A DNA stretch of 64,000 nt from Xylocopa sonorina (GCF_050948175.1 NC_135195.1:10630001-10694000); one strand, 5' to 3'; shown: positions 36,572 through 51,400, counted from the stretch's first letter. Notes: generated by a model not told the origin, from the sequence alone. Numbers and translations: made by a program.

Positions 36572-39500
36572 AACCTCTTTTTCTTTTTCTTCCTTTTTCT
36601 CGTTCAGATGGATCGACGCCAGCTTCGAGATGATATATCGTGGGAAACGACGCGTTCCTCCTCTTTTTTCTCTTCTCGTTCTTTTCGTCTCTCCCCGTGG
36701 CGTTTCTTAACGAGGAAACGCTTATGAAATCTCGATGTGTTCCGCGGACCACGGCATGCATGCAAAAATATTTCTGCGTATTGTAACGGGAAGAAACAGG
36801 CATGCAACTAATACCTGCGGTTAGCGCGCAACTTTGAACATGCAAATATGTGTATGATCGGCGTGAAAGGTGTAACGTCTTAATTTATTCACTCGCCGAG
36901 GCGAGGGGCATAGAAAGTAGCCGCGGAGTTCATGGTAATTAGGCTGCGGATGTTTAGGCATTTGTAGGAAATTTAAATGTACGAGAAAGCAACGCAGCTA
37001 CACGCGTAATAATATTTGAAAACGGTGACTGATCTTCGTCTCGTTTATTAGTCAGCTGCGCTTGGAAGAAACACGAATTTTTCCGCGAGCGAGTGCGAGA
37101 GAGAAAAATGCGAAATGTCAAACCGCCATAAACCAAAAGTGCACTCAGTTTTATGTGCCTCTCACGCCCACGGCGGCTTCGTAATTATTTTAGGCGATGA
37201 AAAATTTGTATTTTCGTCATCGCCTCGTTGTCTAACCCGCGAATAAGAAAGTTGTCCGAGGCACGAGGTATAATCGCGATGACAGACGGTAACTGTGGAA
37301 AGTTGGGAGCCTGCGAATACGTGAGAGCGAATAGGATGTGTGCGGCTCGCAGGTGTGCGAGGGTGAGTATTCTTAAGTGCAGTCAGTGTCGCGAGAGCGA
37401 GGTTTCGAGTAAACCCAGCGTCTGACGGCTTCAGAGAGAGCTAGTTTTAGCTGGTTTCGTACATATCTATCTAAAGATACAGCTTGTAACTCGGTTAATT
37501 ACTTTTCTTTGCTCGTGTATATCTGTATGTCCTTTTTCCCGACTGTTGCACGTAACGTATACATCACTCGGAGTGGTTAAACTGGTTAAAACTATGAAAA
37601 TAGGCGAAAAGTTTCGACTTCTATTTCCAGATCACATTAATCTTATCCACCTCTTACTCTTTGTATTCGTAAAAAAACAAAGTCAGTAAGCGCTTGTACA
37701 CGTACATTTAAATTAACACCCATTAGTACCGTACTTTCCTACTTTCTCTTCTTTCGGCCCGATACGCTGGCGGTACATTTCATTAGAGCCCACTCTGTTC
37801 AGATACGAAATCGATCTTTAAATCAATAAGATATTTCATTTCGATGTACTTTAATCTAGAATAGAAGTACTTTGCATATTGCAATACCACACTCATACCA
37901 CGCTGCCTCTTTATGAGCATCGATGACACACTTACTCCATTCAATTCCATTATCCCTATCTCCTTATACCCTGTCCTATCCGAAGATGGATCTAAAATTT
38001 ATAGAGGAGATACCTTTTCTTAACCTCGCTAAAACCGTGGGACGAAAGAAAAAAGAAAAACTAGTTCATCGAGAGTCTCATAAATAATCTGGAAATTCCA
38101 ATTTAAGCCAAGAGTTGGGAGAAATTTCTGCTTTCACGGCGATCATCGGATGCGTCGAGTTGAAATAGGATAATCGGAATTACGGTACTAATTTCGTAGC
38201 AACCAATTCCAACGTCTTGGTCGTTTTCCGCGCGAGGGCGAATAAATCAAACGAATTAACCCCCTTTCGGCGGAATAATGAGGAAAAGCACGGCGCGTTC
38301 GAGCCTCGGGATCTTCCAGCTAGCCGCGACGCAACGAGACGACGTTTCCACGCCTAGAGATATATCCAGTCGCATTAGTGACATAATTTTCCCGGTGTAT
38401 TTCTGTAACGTGCCAGAGGAACGGGCAGAGGAGATAGGAGAGGACAAGTGAGAGTCTGGCGACGTCGGTCGTCTGGGGCTCTCTCGCTTAGGCGGGTTTA
38501 TCGACACTGCATTTCCGCGTTTTCGTTGCACAACACCTGTTCACTGCCCATGTCTTCCACGAAAAGAATCCAATTTTTCCACCCCAAACGAGACAGAAAA
38601 ATACGTCTGCTCTTGAAAAATCGGACTGCATACTAGTAAAACGGATATTGCAAATAGCGAATGCGACATTTATTCCTGTCTAATGTACCGTGTAAATCGT
38701 GTGCCTGGTAAATGAAATTGCATAATAGCAAATTGTTACTTTGTGACCTCCTATTAATGTAAAACTGATTGCGATAGATAATGGACCGCACTGATGACAT
38801 TTCGCTGGACGCATACATAAAGTAAGCAAAACAATGATAGTAATGCGAATTTAATATTCTTCACGGAGAAAGTCGAATCGTTGCGGGTAAAATACGAGCA
38901 ATAATTCTGGCCCTAATCGCCTGGGTAACGCAAACGCGTGGCCAGTGCCCGGTTCAATGAGTAGCCGCGACAGTGGATACAGCCACTCCCAATCAGATGG
39001 CCGCGCCAGACGTTTACGCCAGTCGAATCGTACCTCCGGAGTCATTGTCCGCTTTTTTCATTTAATTGTCGTATACTGTTTTTCGCGTTGCGTACCGCCT
39101 TTTACTTCCGAGCATAAAACGAGGCATTGCTCGTATCAAAATTTAATCTACACGACGCATTCAGAGCGTCGTTTTGTCGCGACTGCACGCAGGCTCGCGT
39201 CGCTTCGAAAGAGATCGAGGAGTAGTTAAATCTCGTACTTCCTCCGTTTTCACTGGTAATCAACCGCGACCGTAGATTCGATCGTCGAAAGAAACGGCTT
39301 GCGTTAGACCGTTAGAAGGAAAAGTTGAAATTGCCACCCCGGTGAATTGTACAGCGCGTGAGACCGCCCGAAGATATTCCTGAAGCGGCCATATATCTTT
39401 GGAATTGCGTAACGTGCGCCAGCGTCGTGCAGAAAGAGAGAAAAACGCGGGACAGGAGAAAAGGGGGAAAAAAAGGCGACAGCTCGGGTGAAGAAGCGAA

Positions 39501-42500
39501 GAAGACAAAGAGAGACAGAGCTAGCAGAGGGAGAAAGTGGGTATCGTGAGAAGAAGAGGAGAAAGAGAACGAGAACTCGAGGGGGAGAAGGCCTCGTTGC
39601 GACGAGAGCTCGCCCGTAGAAAGTGCATTGGGAAAGCGAACGAGGCGAGCGCATAAACGCGACCATAAATTATTTGTCCCGCGCCTGTGCGCGCTTATGG
39701 AATGCGTCTCGCGTGTCCCTTCCCGTACAATAAGATTAGCCTCGTCCTTTAATCAACGCTGCTCCTTGGTAGAGAAGGACGCTCGATTTAACGCTCCGTG
39801 ACGCCATCTCTGCGATACTTACAACCGAGCAGCCGGGTGGAAGAAAACGTTCCGTGAAATTCGACGATTCGATGGTTAGGTATTTCGAGTTCCATCAGTT
39901 TCACACGATTTCCGTCCATTAGCGGTAATCACCGTGACACCATTTAAAGACGTATCGATTAGCTCAAATTTTGATTAATTTACATTTTCATGAACGTAAT
40001 GGAATGGAAATAACTGATACCCGTGACAGTTTTTTCAGCCTTTTATCGATTTTGGCTACGATGAACGTCGCTTGAATTATTCTCGCCTTTGGCCGTTTGC
40101 TGACTAGTAATGAATATCGCGTAACGTTCACGTTTGTAAAGTTTATTGGTAAAATGATGAATAATGGGACGCGAACGTATCACGTTCGAACGGATATTCC
40201 TGCTCGATTTATCTACCGTATATTTTCCCACTGGACTTCCTTTGGGTTACCACTATACTCTCGTCCCATTATTTGTATTCCATCAACCAGATTTTTCATT
40301 TTTTGTTCCACCTCTCGAAATTTTAATAATTAAGCTTGTCAACATCAAGCACTTGCCCTCTGTTTTACGTAATACAGCGATTTAAGGGTGAGAACTATGT
40401 TTAGCTTTCATTGTACGAATGCGTATCACGTAACGAGTGAGGTAACGAACGGAACGCGAATGTTGCAGTGAAAAAGAATGCTCGATCTTTGGAACAGGAA
40501 AATCAGGGCTGCTAATCTTTCAGCTGTTAACTGAACACACATCGGTCTTAACAAGGTACACAAGATTTAGTTGAAACAATCTCGTTTCGCTAGTATAATA
40601 TTTAACTTCTAACTACACGTTCTTGGTGGGCGTGCGAATCTTCGAAAAGGATTGCTCCAAGAAGCATACCTCGCCATATCTTCTCTAAACACAAAATTAC
40701 GCAACACATTCATCCCTGCGATACTTTAAAAACCTAGCGACTTAAATCATCCGCAGTATCTATTCCCCAAACATACTCGTATTCCAGTAAAAGAAATCTA
40801 CAGTAATAAAGGTACCACCCTCAGAAAAATCTCCCCAACTTAGGAAGCAGAACATTCGCAGTCTCTCTGTCCACGAGTCGAAATTTCCTCGCAACAAAAG
40901 TTGGACCTTCTTGAAAGAAAAAAAAGTGGAGGAGCCCTGATAACCCAATAAATCGAGCGTCGATCGCTGAAATAGAAGCTCGAACAAGGCCGCGTGGCGG
41001 ATGACGGTTCCCGGGTATCGTAGAAGACGGCAACGACGCCGGCCGTGGAATATCGCCTCGGCTCTAGGAAATGCCAGCACGTATCGGCACTAGAGGCACA
41101 CTCGCACACTGCACTTCTGCATGGCGGAGTACGAACGGACGGACACACGGCCCGGCTGGAATACGAATGCTGTGACCCGAGCAAATATATGCGATGCGCG
41201 CCGCTTCCTTGTAAACAAGGGCTGCTAAATGCCGTGAAGTGGCTCTCCGCGGCGCGCTCGGGTCGAGGCCGCGTTCCAAACTTCCCCGGCGCGGCGGACT
41301 ACCGAGCGAGACCGCGGCGCGGGCAACTCGAACGAGTTTCCGCTATTGTGTCGGGCCCTGCCGGCTAATTTGATTATTCCAGGCCGATCCGACGATGCGG
41401 TTTCACGGCGCCGAGCGTTTCGTCGGTGGCTACCTGGATCGGCGATCACCTTCGCAGTGATCGTTCGCGGGGTACGAGCAACTGCTTCTGTCAGCCAGGC
41501 TAATTTCTATCGTGTTGGAAACGCGTGGAACACGCTGGGTCTTGAGAAGCGGCCTGGCAAGGGTGTTTCGCCCTCTCGTCTAAGAGTATACATTTAGAGC
41601 GATGCACATGTGGAGGTTGATGAATTGTAGAAATAATTTGGAGCGAACATGGCGAGTCACATCTGCAGATTTCAGTACCCCGAACCCTCGAGTAAATTTA
41701 ATGTACATTATAGACGCGTCATCGTGGATTTATTCCCGGCTGTATATACTCACCGTATACCGCATAACTGTATTTGAATATTTACGAGCCACTCGGACTT
41801 ACATAAGCGTGAAACGAATTTTATTTGAATTTCCATCGCGTGCCGGGCGAAATATCCGAGTAATGATTACCGTCGTAACGAATGTGTTACGATTACTTTG
41901 ATAGGCGTACGTGCGAATGACTCCGGCCGGTCTTATCGTTTCCCACAATCGACGGAAATGGATAAAATAATCCAGACGGCCGGTGTCGACCGCAAGAGGC
42001 ACGTTTACGGCGTCCTATTAACAGCTAATTATACTATACATTGAAGTTGCGCATATTTTCGTGCCCCGATCTGCTTGTGCCATCTTCTTTTCGCGGAACG
42101 GGATAATAATGGCGTAGGAAAAGTTCCGCGGAGACGTTTTAATGGTTTTTTCAGCAGCAATGCGTGGAGCGGTGGAAGAAAATTAGTTTCTGATTAACCA
42201 AGATGAAGGTTTTTAATATCGTCTCGATGAAAATTGTTTGTGCACGCTTTTCAGTAATTTGCCTTGGTTATTCGTAGAAAGAGTAAGAGAATTACAATTT
42301 TCATTTAATTCGATTGTACTGGTAGGAGGTACGAATCGATCCATCACGCGAGAATTATGCTTATTCTACATAATTTAACGCGTTCGTTGTTGTTCGCGAC
42401 GATAAATGGTTACAAGTACTTGAAATCGAAACTAAGCCAGCATTCGAAATGGAAACAAGAGCGTCGACCAAGGCAACTCTCTTAACAATGTATCAGATTG

Positions 42501-45500
42501 CACGTGGTGCTTCGGATTTTCTTAAATTTCCCCAACGTCGCGACGTCATTCGTCGATGAAAATCGTGAAGATGCGTGTGAAGATACAGTCTGTACAAAAA
42601 TCGATGGAAGCTTAGATCTGTTCGGTTTGAAGCTTTCGAAATCTTCAAAGTAAGAAGATGTACGATTGGATTTAAAATAATTCGCGGCTCGTTAGAACTT
42701 TGCTCTCCGCGAACGATAAAGTATCGATATAGAACTTGGCTAAAATTCTTAGGATAGTAGAACAATATGGTGTACTTTAAGTGCAGATGAATGTTTAATG
42801 TTTTAATGGTTCAAAAAGGAAGTAATCTTGAAAATACGAAATCTTATTCCGAAGCCAGGAGAAAATAATAATATTACGGCTACAGTTCTGAAACTAGGCC
42901 AAGCGCTTTAACATCGGATCCATTGTTAAACTAAATTCCATCAAAAGTGAAACGCAACGAATACTTAATTGAGTGCAACGCAAAGAATTCGTGCTGTTAC
43001 ATAAGGAACGCTAAGATATTGTACACGTTTTAAAACACGTACACGCACCTAAAACAATGCTCCCTTAAAAATAAGTAATTATAAAAAATATCTCATTTAA
43101 CGAACGATAAATAAAACGATAGTAGCGTTTCTTCAGTGTGTAATTCCATCAGGAAACCGTCTTAATTAAATCATAAAACGCATCGTTACGTTGTGACACG
43201 GTTCTCGAATGGCCAAGCGAGAGTGCACAACAGATCGAACATAAGATTCGCGTTAATTACGCGGAACAAAAATATTACTCTCGAGGTGACAATTATACCT
43301 CGAGGGGCCACATCGGCGTGCGACGTGAAATTAATTAGGCTGTGTTCGTCGAGTGTCGTTCCGGCTCTCGATAAACCGCGATCCCGCTTAACGAGACCGC
43401 GTCAATTTTCATCGCGTATTTTCCGATCCCACGACCCAATTCTTTCCACGGTTATCCGAATATAAATTGGGTCCGTATATGTGCCAGAGGAATCGATAAC
43501 GTTAACGGAGACGATACAATATTCAACGATTAATTCTGCGAGAACAACGCCCGATGGACAGAAAATAGGAGTCGAGCGTGTGTGGCTGCGTTGATGCGCG
43601 AATGATAATTAACAGGAGGAACGGAATTGTTTCGCGGTAATTGGAGGCAATGCCTGGCGAGTTATTGGCGTTCGAAGCAGCGTATAAAAAGCCATCGAGA
43701 AATCGTTGTTTATTGAAATCGAACATTTTCAGCCGAGTCACGGCTGCGAAATCGAACAATGGATATTTATCGATTTCGTACGATTTGCAATTATTGTTGT
43801 TTATCGAAGCGCTTAATGAGAATAATTGATTGTGCGTAGAAACGCTACGAGTGTACACAAATGTACGAGGCGAGCTTAAAAGGTACACGGATTCCTGTAG
43901 AAAAAAATTCGCTCGGTCGTGTCACTCGTTGCGCCTGACACGGTCGAGGCGAATCCATCACGGAACTCACCCCATTTCGGTTATTCCTAGCCCATTTGTA
44001 CAGTCGCTGGGGTGAGGGACATTCATCACTATACTGGGAGCCAGAATGAATTTTAACTGATGAACGTCAACAGATTTCACGCCTTCGCTATTCAAAAAAA
44101 CCGGATGACAGAGCATTGCTCCTGATTTTCAAATAAAATGGCCACTTTTATGGTGTATCCGGTGCCGCGGGCGCACCTGTGGCCCGAACATTCCGCATTA
44201 CTCTTGCTCGTTTACACGCGCGTACGCGCATTTAAATCGTCTTAACCTTAGCTAATGAAAAACAAAGCATCGATCAGCGCAATCGGCATTTCTCTCCCGG
44301 AAATCACCACCACCACTCCCTTTTCTCGATCCCGCGGTAACCTCGACCCGTGAAAGCCTGCGCCGGCCGCGAGCCGTTACTTAAAACAAAAGCACACAGC
44401 TTTTCCCTCGAATAACTCGCGGGAGTCGTCGTGATCGTTTATCGAGCGATCTCTGGCTCGAGCAGAATCCTCGTCTCCATTCAGCTCACCTTTCGGCCAT
44501 CTTATCCGCCTCGAATCCGCAATGGGGACCACCATTATTTAATCAACGAAACGTCTCGTTACCGATCTGGGTCACACACGAGTACGTTTCCTGGGTCTTT
44601 TACGGGTGCGAGCGCGTAAATCTCGGTGCTCCTCCTCTTATATCTTTCTCTTTCTCTCTCTCTTGCTCTCATCCTTTCATCCTTGCCACGTTTCCGGAAC
44701 GTCTGGCGTCGTAGCGAGCACGCATCGTTGACCCCCGACAATGGCCAACCTCTGATGGCTTTCGTGTACGCGTAGATTAGCGTGAACGATAACGTTTCGC
44801 GCCGTGAACACGTTTTTCCACAGCGATCGCCGATCCCTTATCGCCCGAGGAAGACGATCCTCGAAAATTGTTGAGTATCCAGTAACCGGGATACGTTCTT
44901 TGCTAATGCATCTGGCTGCGGTATTGGCTTTTTCTTGGATCGCCTACGGCCGCTCACAAATTCTCATCGTCGACTTTAGAAATAGTTAACCCTTCCGTTA
45001 TGTTACTGCCGGTGCAACCGAGAAGAGGATGCTTCCGAGTAAACGAAACGAGGTTTCGTTCGAACCTCAATTTTGGAGAAAATTCAGCTTGAACGTCTCA
45101 GGGATGAACTAAAGAGATTTTCAAGCTGGATTTGTGAAACACTTGCTGAACGTACTTAGTCGATCGAATTTATATTTATACAAGCATCATTAAATAATGG
45201 AACTTCGATAAAAATTTATTTCATCCCTTAAGTTTACTATCTCACCCGCGCTCGTATAGTTCGAATGCTTGGTACATTTTTTACATTACGTTCTGTGCTT
45301 TGCTCGCTTAAATAATCCACAAACACATAAAACCAATTACATTACCGTAGGAAAGGTTTTCTATAGAGCGATCCCCCTATTCGCGTTGCTCGCCATACAA
45401 GCGCAGCGAACTCTGAATAATCTGAATAAAGAGCGGAAAATCCAAGTCTCGAAATTCCTAGCCAGCCGTATCTACAGGTAATTGATGTAGTATTTAATGT

Positions 45501-46047
45501 AATTACACGACATAATTAATTCGCGACGGGGATATTCGGTAACGGGAATACAGGGGACGAGCAGAGAGCGCCACTTGTATCGAGCGCCCATTAATTACCA
45601 CGATTCTTAATTAATTACCGTCCTCGCGGGCGATGCTCGTCGGTGTCTCGCGCGCTTGTTCCGTCTGAATACACGATACGACGCACTATTTCCCCGTCCC
45701 ATCATTTTCACGCTGGATGAAAACGTTTATTAATATTCCCCGTCTCAAAGGGGATGCACTTCCGAAATGAGATTTCAACAGACGTGGATAAGGGACCGTT
45801 TCCCCTCTTCCTCCGTTGTCCCCTTCCGGCGTGAAGTTCGTTGAAGTTCTCCAAGATGGAGGGAAGTTCTTTAGCTCGCAATAACGGCGAATAAAAATGA
45901 AACAAAATGGGAAAACGTTGGGCTGCCGACCGGAGAAAATACGCGATGATGTCTGCGCGAAGTCTTTATGGTCTCCGGAGACGGAAGTGGAACGGAACTC
46001 GTTTTTAGTCGAGCACGTGAAAAATGATAGCGAGAAAAAGTTTACGG
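36572..46047. other. Non-coding sequence with one purine-rich tract
   Basis: Mostly plain intron-like DNA. The + strand is strongly purine-rich (GA, AGAA) at 39429-39588. AT-rich, CpG-poor stretches lie at 37560-38090 and 42780-43160. GCGTATAAAAAGCC at 43681-43694 is a good TATA-like match with no initiator at the usual distance. No recognisable coding exon or RNA gene. Confidence 0.4.
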
Positions 46048-46348
46048 TAATGATCATTTCTGCGTGGCATAATCTTCTCGCGTGAATCTTCCTCCAGGTG
46101 AAGTCTATACCGAGTCCTTGTAATCTCTAGGGACTCGAGCGAGACGAAGCTCTTTTTTAATTGAGTATATCAAAGATTAATGGAGAAGGAAGCTTATCGC
46201 TGGAGGATGTTATAGTAATAATTATCTGGCTGTGACATAATCTTCTCTTTAGGATTAAATAAAGTTACACAGAAGAGAAACGTTCCAATGAAGTTTGCAC
46301 AAAGTTTCCGGTGTCTCTAGGGATTACAGTGAGTCGAGAGCTCTTTTC
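46048..46348 (+). repeat. Diverged local duplication
   Basis: Copy 1 (46048-46158) and copy 2 (46216-46348) share, in order, CATAATCTTCTC with similar bases before it, then TGAAGT, then TCTCTAGGGA, then a GAGCGAGACGAAGCTCTTTT / GAGTCGAGAGCTCTTTT block. Copy 2 carries about 20 extra bases in its middle. An open frame at 45897-46085 runs into copy 1 but does not span the unit. Confidence 0.65.
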
Positions 46349-47589
46349 TAGGATCGAAGGTGTAAGAAATTAAATTATTATTCCATTGCACCAGTTTTTG
46401 CTCCAATCACTCGGCTCGTACGAACCAAACAACTGAAGTAGCAAAGAAAAAGGAATAGAAGAAAGCACCCCTTTGGCTGTTACCTTTTTCTCTTCCCCCT
46501 CCTCGAAGTTAATGGTCTCGAAACGGCTTCGTGCAGCGAGGCTTGCTCGCGAAATTCCCCGATAAATACGCAGGAAACGAGCCCGCATAACGATAGAAAT
46601 CGATAACATCCGACGCGATATTATCGCCAGTATCCCGTGGCAGCGTTTATTCAAAACGCGGCCGCGCTTTCGCCGCGCGACTGACTTCGAAACAAAGCCG
46701 AAACGCGCCCCGATACCATCGCCGATTTATTATTGCTTTGATAGATCGTGGAATCCGTATTATGAGTCGACCATCCGCATTCGTCGACATGAAAATTCAT
46801 TTTGCTGTTCGTTCAGTTCCGCGCCGCGTACATCATACGAACGTATGCGAATTAAAAGCTGAAAGGGTGCAGAAGTTAGAGAAATTCGACACTGGTTTTT
46901 GAGATTCAAAACATCGATGAAGTTAGGTAAATTTGAATGGAAGGGTTTGAACGGTGGAAGAATTAATTTAGAAATTTGAATGAAATTTTTTTCGAAACTG
47001 TGTTTTCCAATTGAAACGGTACTTCGAAAATATTTCCAAGAGTTTCAATTGTATACGGTATTTTGCGATCGATATAAGTGTTACAAAATATATCATAACT
47101 GTAAGCAGCATATCGTATTGTTGTTATCGATATTCAGTAAAAGCGTTTCCATGTTTCTGGCCTATAATATTCAAGACCAAACACGCGGATAGTGATTGAT
47201 GAAAAATGTATTCCAGCTCGAACCAGTAAACCCCATTTAAAGTGCCCAAAACGAACCTGTTAGCCGAAGCGTTTACTGTTTCCCTTCTCTTTCCAGCGTT
47301 GTACGAAATTATATGTATTTAATGTCAGCATTCAAATGCTACAAAGTTCCCAACAACTTTTCCCGCGAATAATTACATAAATCAGTACGTTATTCTTAGA
47401 AAAAAAGACTACTTCAAGGACTTTAATCGAGCATTAATAGTATAAATTAATTGCTTTCTTGAAGCCTCTTAGAGCACCAATTAACGGTGTCTTATTACTT
47501 ATCGACTTATTTATACATATATAATTGTCCACTCTGTACTTAACAGCATGTAAACGGAATATTATTACCAGATGTGATTAACCCTTTCA
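46349..47589. other. Non-coding sequence, nothing specific seen
   Basis: Plain, AT-rich towards the right. No repeat or gene visible. Confidence 0.45.
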
Positions 47590-48400
47590 TAGTTTGCGTA
47601 ATGTTGGAGAGACGCTGAAAGAACACAAAGGAATTACAAGGCAGAGGAAAAATGAATGGAAGAGGGAAAGAATAATAGGAGGAGAAAGGGTGGAAATTGT
47701 GAGAGCAAACAGAAACGAAATGGGGGTAGGAGAAAGAAAAACTAAAAGGGGCCAGTGAAGGTGGTATAGGAGTGAATGGTGGATTAAAAGGAGGGCAGGA
47801 AAAAGAGGGTGGGTGATCGATAAAAGAAGCAACGGGAGGAAGGGTTGGAGTGAATTTGGGGCATGAAAACAGAGAAAAAAGCCATTGTAAATATGCAAAA
47901 GGAGTAGAAAGAGGTAGGAAGTTAGAAACTTTAAAACACATTCGACACAAAAGGAAAGCAACGTGAAAAAATTAGAGGAAAACAGGAAGAGAAAACAGTT
48001 TAGAGAAAAGATAGAGAGAAGAAGGTTGTAAGCGCTTTTAAGAAAGCGCGAAGAAAAAAGATTGCACAAAGGGAAGAGGGAGTGAAGTAAGCGATTCAAG
48101 AAAAAGTGAGAAAGCCGGAAACTGTTAACGTAAATGAAAATATATATGCACATGTACATGTATATGAAGGGGATGAAAAGTTAAGGTGGATCAATGGGGA
48201 CAATGCGAAGGTAAAACAGTAGCGGACAAATAAGAATGGAAACGATCGCAAAGGAAAGCGTCGAAATAGAAAAGTGGTAAAGAAAATGGCGGAAAGGGAA
48301 AGTCAAGGCTGCGCTGGCATACGAGAATGGGGTGGGCACGTCGTGAAAAGGGGCGCGCAGGTATGAAAATAAAGGGACAAACAGACCCATATGAAAGCAA
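47590..48400. other. Strand-asymmetric purine-rich, CpG-poor block
   Basis: The + strand is mostly A and G, with few C and far fewer CpG than the rest of the window, especially from 47590 to 48180. On the minus strand this gives long Phe/Leu/Ser-rich frames (47587-48159, 190 residues; 47540-47950, 136 residues), which I read as translation of a pyrimidine-rich tract rather than proteins. The block could be a decayed insertion, a transcribed non-coding RNA with strand bias, or an expanded polypurine tract. No terminal repeats were recognised. Confidence 0.6.
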
Positions 48401-51400
48401 CCGCGAGCGTAACACGCAAACAGACAACGGGTCTCTGTCTTTCTGACTCGCGAATATGCACAGACGCGCAAAGTAGCTTGCGTGGAGAAGTTTATTTGAA
48501 GTTCCACCTAGTCCCGACTTGGAGCTTTCTAATATTTGCACGATCGAAAAACGAAATCATATTCCATGCACATATACGTATACTTTAATGTTAATTCTTA
48601 CCAACATTTTCATGTTTTTTCATAAACAATGTGACTTTGACATGGGTGATTACAGACTTCATCATCGTGTTTCTCCTCTACTTTTCTGCGAATAATGTAG
48701 AGTCATACAAATGTACGCCAGGACATATTCTGTTTTCAGATGCGCACAACAGTGCCTTCTGAGAAATTAACGTTAAATTATTAAACCTTTAGCATTGTAA
48801 CAACACTGTATGACAGAAAAAAGCAGAAGTTATATGTATCTATTTGTATAAAAAGAGGGCCTTTAATTCTGACGTGCATTTTTGGACAACGAATGCTTCT
48901 ATGCTTTTAAGTCCGCCACGTGTATCGACCGTAATGCCGAAACAAAAATATAAAAACTAAAATACGTTTCCCAATTGATAGCAGCTCTCTCGAACGTAAC
49001 TCGAGAGCGTCTTCGCACGCTTCCGGGGCGCCTCTCGGAAGTTCGCGTTCGCGTAACTGCATCGGAACAGAACGGAGGAAAGTGCACGCGATAATTGGAA
49101 CGTTTATGCGAGAATACACTTTTGTAGGCGCGGGTGCGATAATAGAAACGAGCGAGCGCCTGTTCCACGTCGCGAACCGAAATTTCATTTTCGCGCCCTT
49201 CGAGTGGCGAACGAGGAGAAGAGAAAAAGAGTGGCGGCGATCGTTAACGAGGCTTCGTTAAGCGTGAAGCAATTGCTACTCTTTGCTTTAATAACTCCGG
49301 CTCGCTGTTTCAAAGATTCGTCGGAAATGCGTAGTCAGCGGGGATGGATAGCCGAATGGGAAACGGAACGTGCGGAACTGGAAGTTCCACGCGATGACGA
49401 AGAACAGAACGACCGCGTAAGCAGGAATTTCTTCGCGCGAAGAATACAATCTCGACGGTTTCCGTAAGCGAATTTTTCCTTTCTAGAATTTTCAAAAAGG
49501 ATTAAGTTGCATTTCGATTCGTTTAGACAGTAATTTGTAACACTCGATATCGTCCATGGTTGTCCCATATCGACCATAGAACAAGATACTCAGCTCTCTG
49601 TACGGATACATTATAGACCGCGAAACAGTTCTCAAGTCTTTAACCATACCCCATCTTTATTCTCTACCCGCAATACCGCAAATCGTCAAGCATAATTGAC
49701 TTGTAACAAAAAATCGACGCAAAATCGTGCGCGTCCTCGAAAACCATGTACTTTCTCGGCACGAAAAATGGAAGAAAAACTGGCGAAGAACAAGGAAGAA
49801 CGAAGGCACGAAACGATGGGTTATTGGATGGCTCGTTCGTGCACAACACGTGGAAGGGCCATGGCAATCCATTGGCTACGGCGCGAAAAGGCATCGACCC
49901 TGCGGCTCCTGAGGAGCGTCAGAAGTCGTAAGCAGATGCGGGGCTGTAGAAAAAAACAAATCCCTTCGGGGTGAGGGAAATTTTCCGGAACGCGAAGCTC
50001 GCGAGGTCGTTCGTTTTTTTACTGTTCAGCGTCCAATCGGGTATCGTGCTCGTGTTTGCCGGTAATAAAATACCTTAAGTGCCGAGAGACGCGTCGAATA
50101 AGTCCTGTGGACTTGCTCCGCTATCCGGACGAAATAAAACTGGTAGAGAAAATAGGGATATTTATGTTTCTAGGGACGTGTACTTTTACTCATACTTTCG
50201 TTTGAAAACATAGTAAGGATTTGTTAAACAATCGTATTGTCTTGTATTCTATCAGGGGGCATACTCGAGTCTCTCGCTTCCGGTGGTGCTATTTCGCGAA
50301 GAGAGCAAAGGGAGTTTGGACTTCTGCGAGAAACCTCGACGTCTTCGACGCGCACCGCACCCTGCGCTCACAAATATCGAGCGACTTTCACTTCTCGTTG
50401 CGTAATTGCGCCACGAGAATTTTGCGTTAATTAAAAGACGGCGTCGAACGTGTTATGATATCACTTGCGGCTACTTTTCTTCGGTGGTCAGAATGTGGTT
50501 GAATCGTAGAGTGTAGTAGGTCTGAGAGAATTGCCGTCTTGAGTGGTTTTGTGAGGATCAATCATTGGAGCAATCTAAAGAGACAGAGAGCAATTTTTTT
50601 AAGTAAATAAAATAAATTTCTAAAAATTTCCTTCTTGTCGAGATAATGGTAACGTATCGCTCGAGGAGCATTTTAAGAATATCGAGCAAGATATCTTTTT
50701 ATTCACACGAAATAAAGAGTCTACCAGCAGACCTCCACTTTTCTGCCGTAACATGTTTCGTGAGAGATTTTTGATACCTTAAGAGGTCCATAAAAAAATC
50801 AACGCGATTAATCTTCCGTTTCTTACACGTCTCGTGCTGTACGATCTCGATGAAACGCAACGTATCTGGAACTGAAATGGAATAGATAGGGAAGATTTAT
50901 TGCTTCTATAAATTATTATCGTTTTGTGTTCAAAACACAACAGGTTTCGAATACATGTATAGGTAATTAACAATGGCGGAGTCAATGTACGTTTAATCGA
51001 TGCGCGCAGAACCGATGTTCCGCTCCATTATTTCAATTATTAATATCTCGTTCCTTTATAATTATTCATTGTTACCGTCACTAATTAATCGGTATATTTT
51101 GCAGATCTGATTTGTGAATGAAATTTTCAATCGACCAGTATAGTCGCGGCATAGAAAATAGATTCTGGTAGCGTACAATGTACGCAGTGTTTGAATTACA
51201 GGCTCCATTTTACAGACTCGAGAAGATTTAAATAACCCATCGTTCGCCTTTGAACCGGGAGTCATCCTGTCAAACTAGTCTTTCGTAATCTCCTGAACTT
51301 GGCGAAACGTGCTTGAAACTTTCTGTCATTTAAACGCAATTCTCAACCGTCGAACCTTATCTCTCTCCGAGTCATTATTTCTTATAATGCCTCAATTAAG

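Noticed and set aside
37894..37905. 12-base match to 5S rRNA (CATACCACGCTG)
   Set aside because: Isolated word with no flanking 5S similarity.
43681..43694. Strong TATA-like GCGTATAAAAAGCC
   Set aside because: No initiator at the usual distance and no gene downstream that it would serve; a chance AT match is likely.
47587..48159. 190-residue minus-strand frame rich in Phe, Leu and Ser, resembling a multi-pass membrane protein
   Set aside because: It is the translation of the purine-rich block's complementary strand. A second frame is also open there, and no conserved motif or sensible start context is visible.
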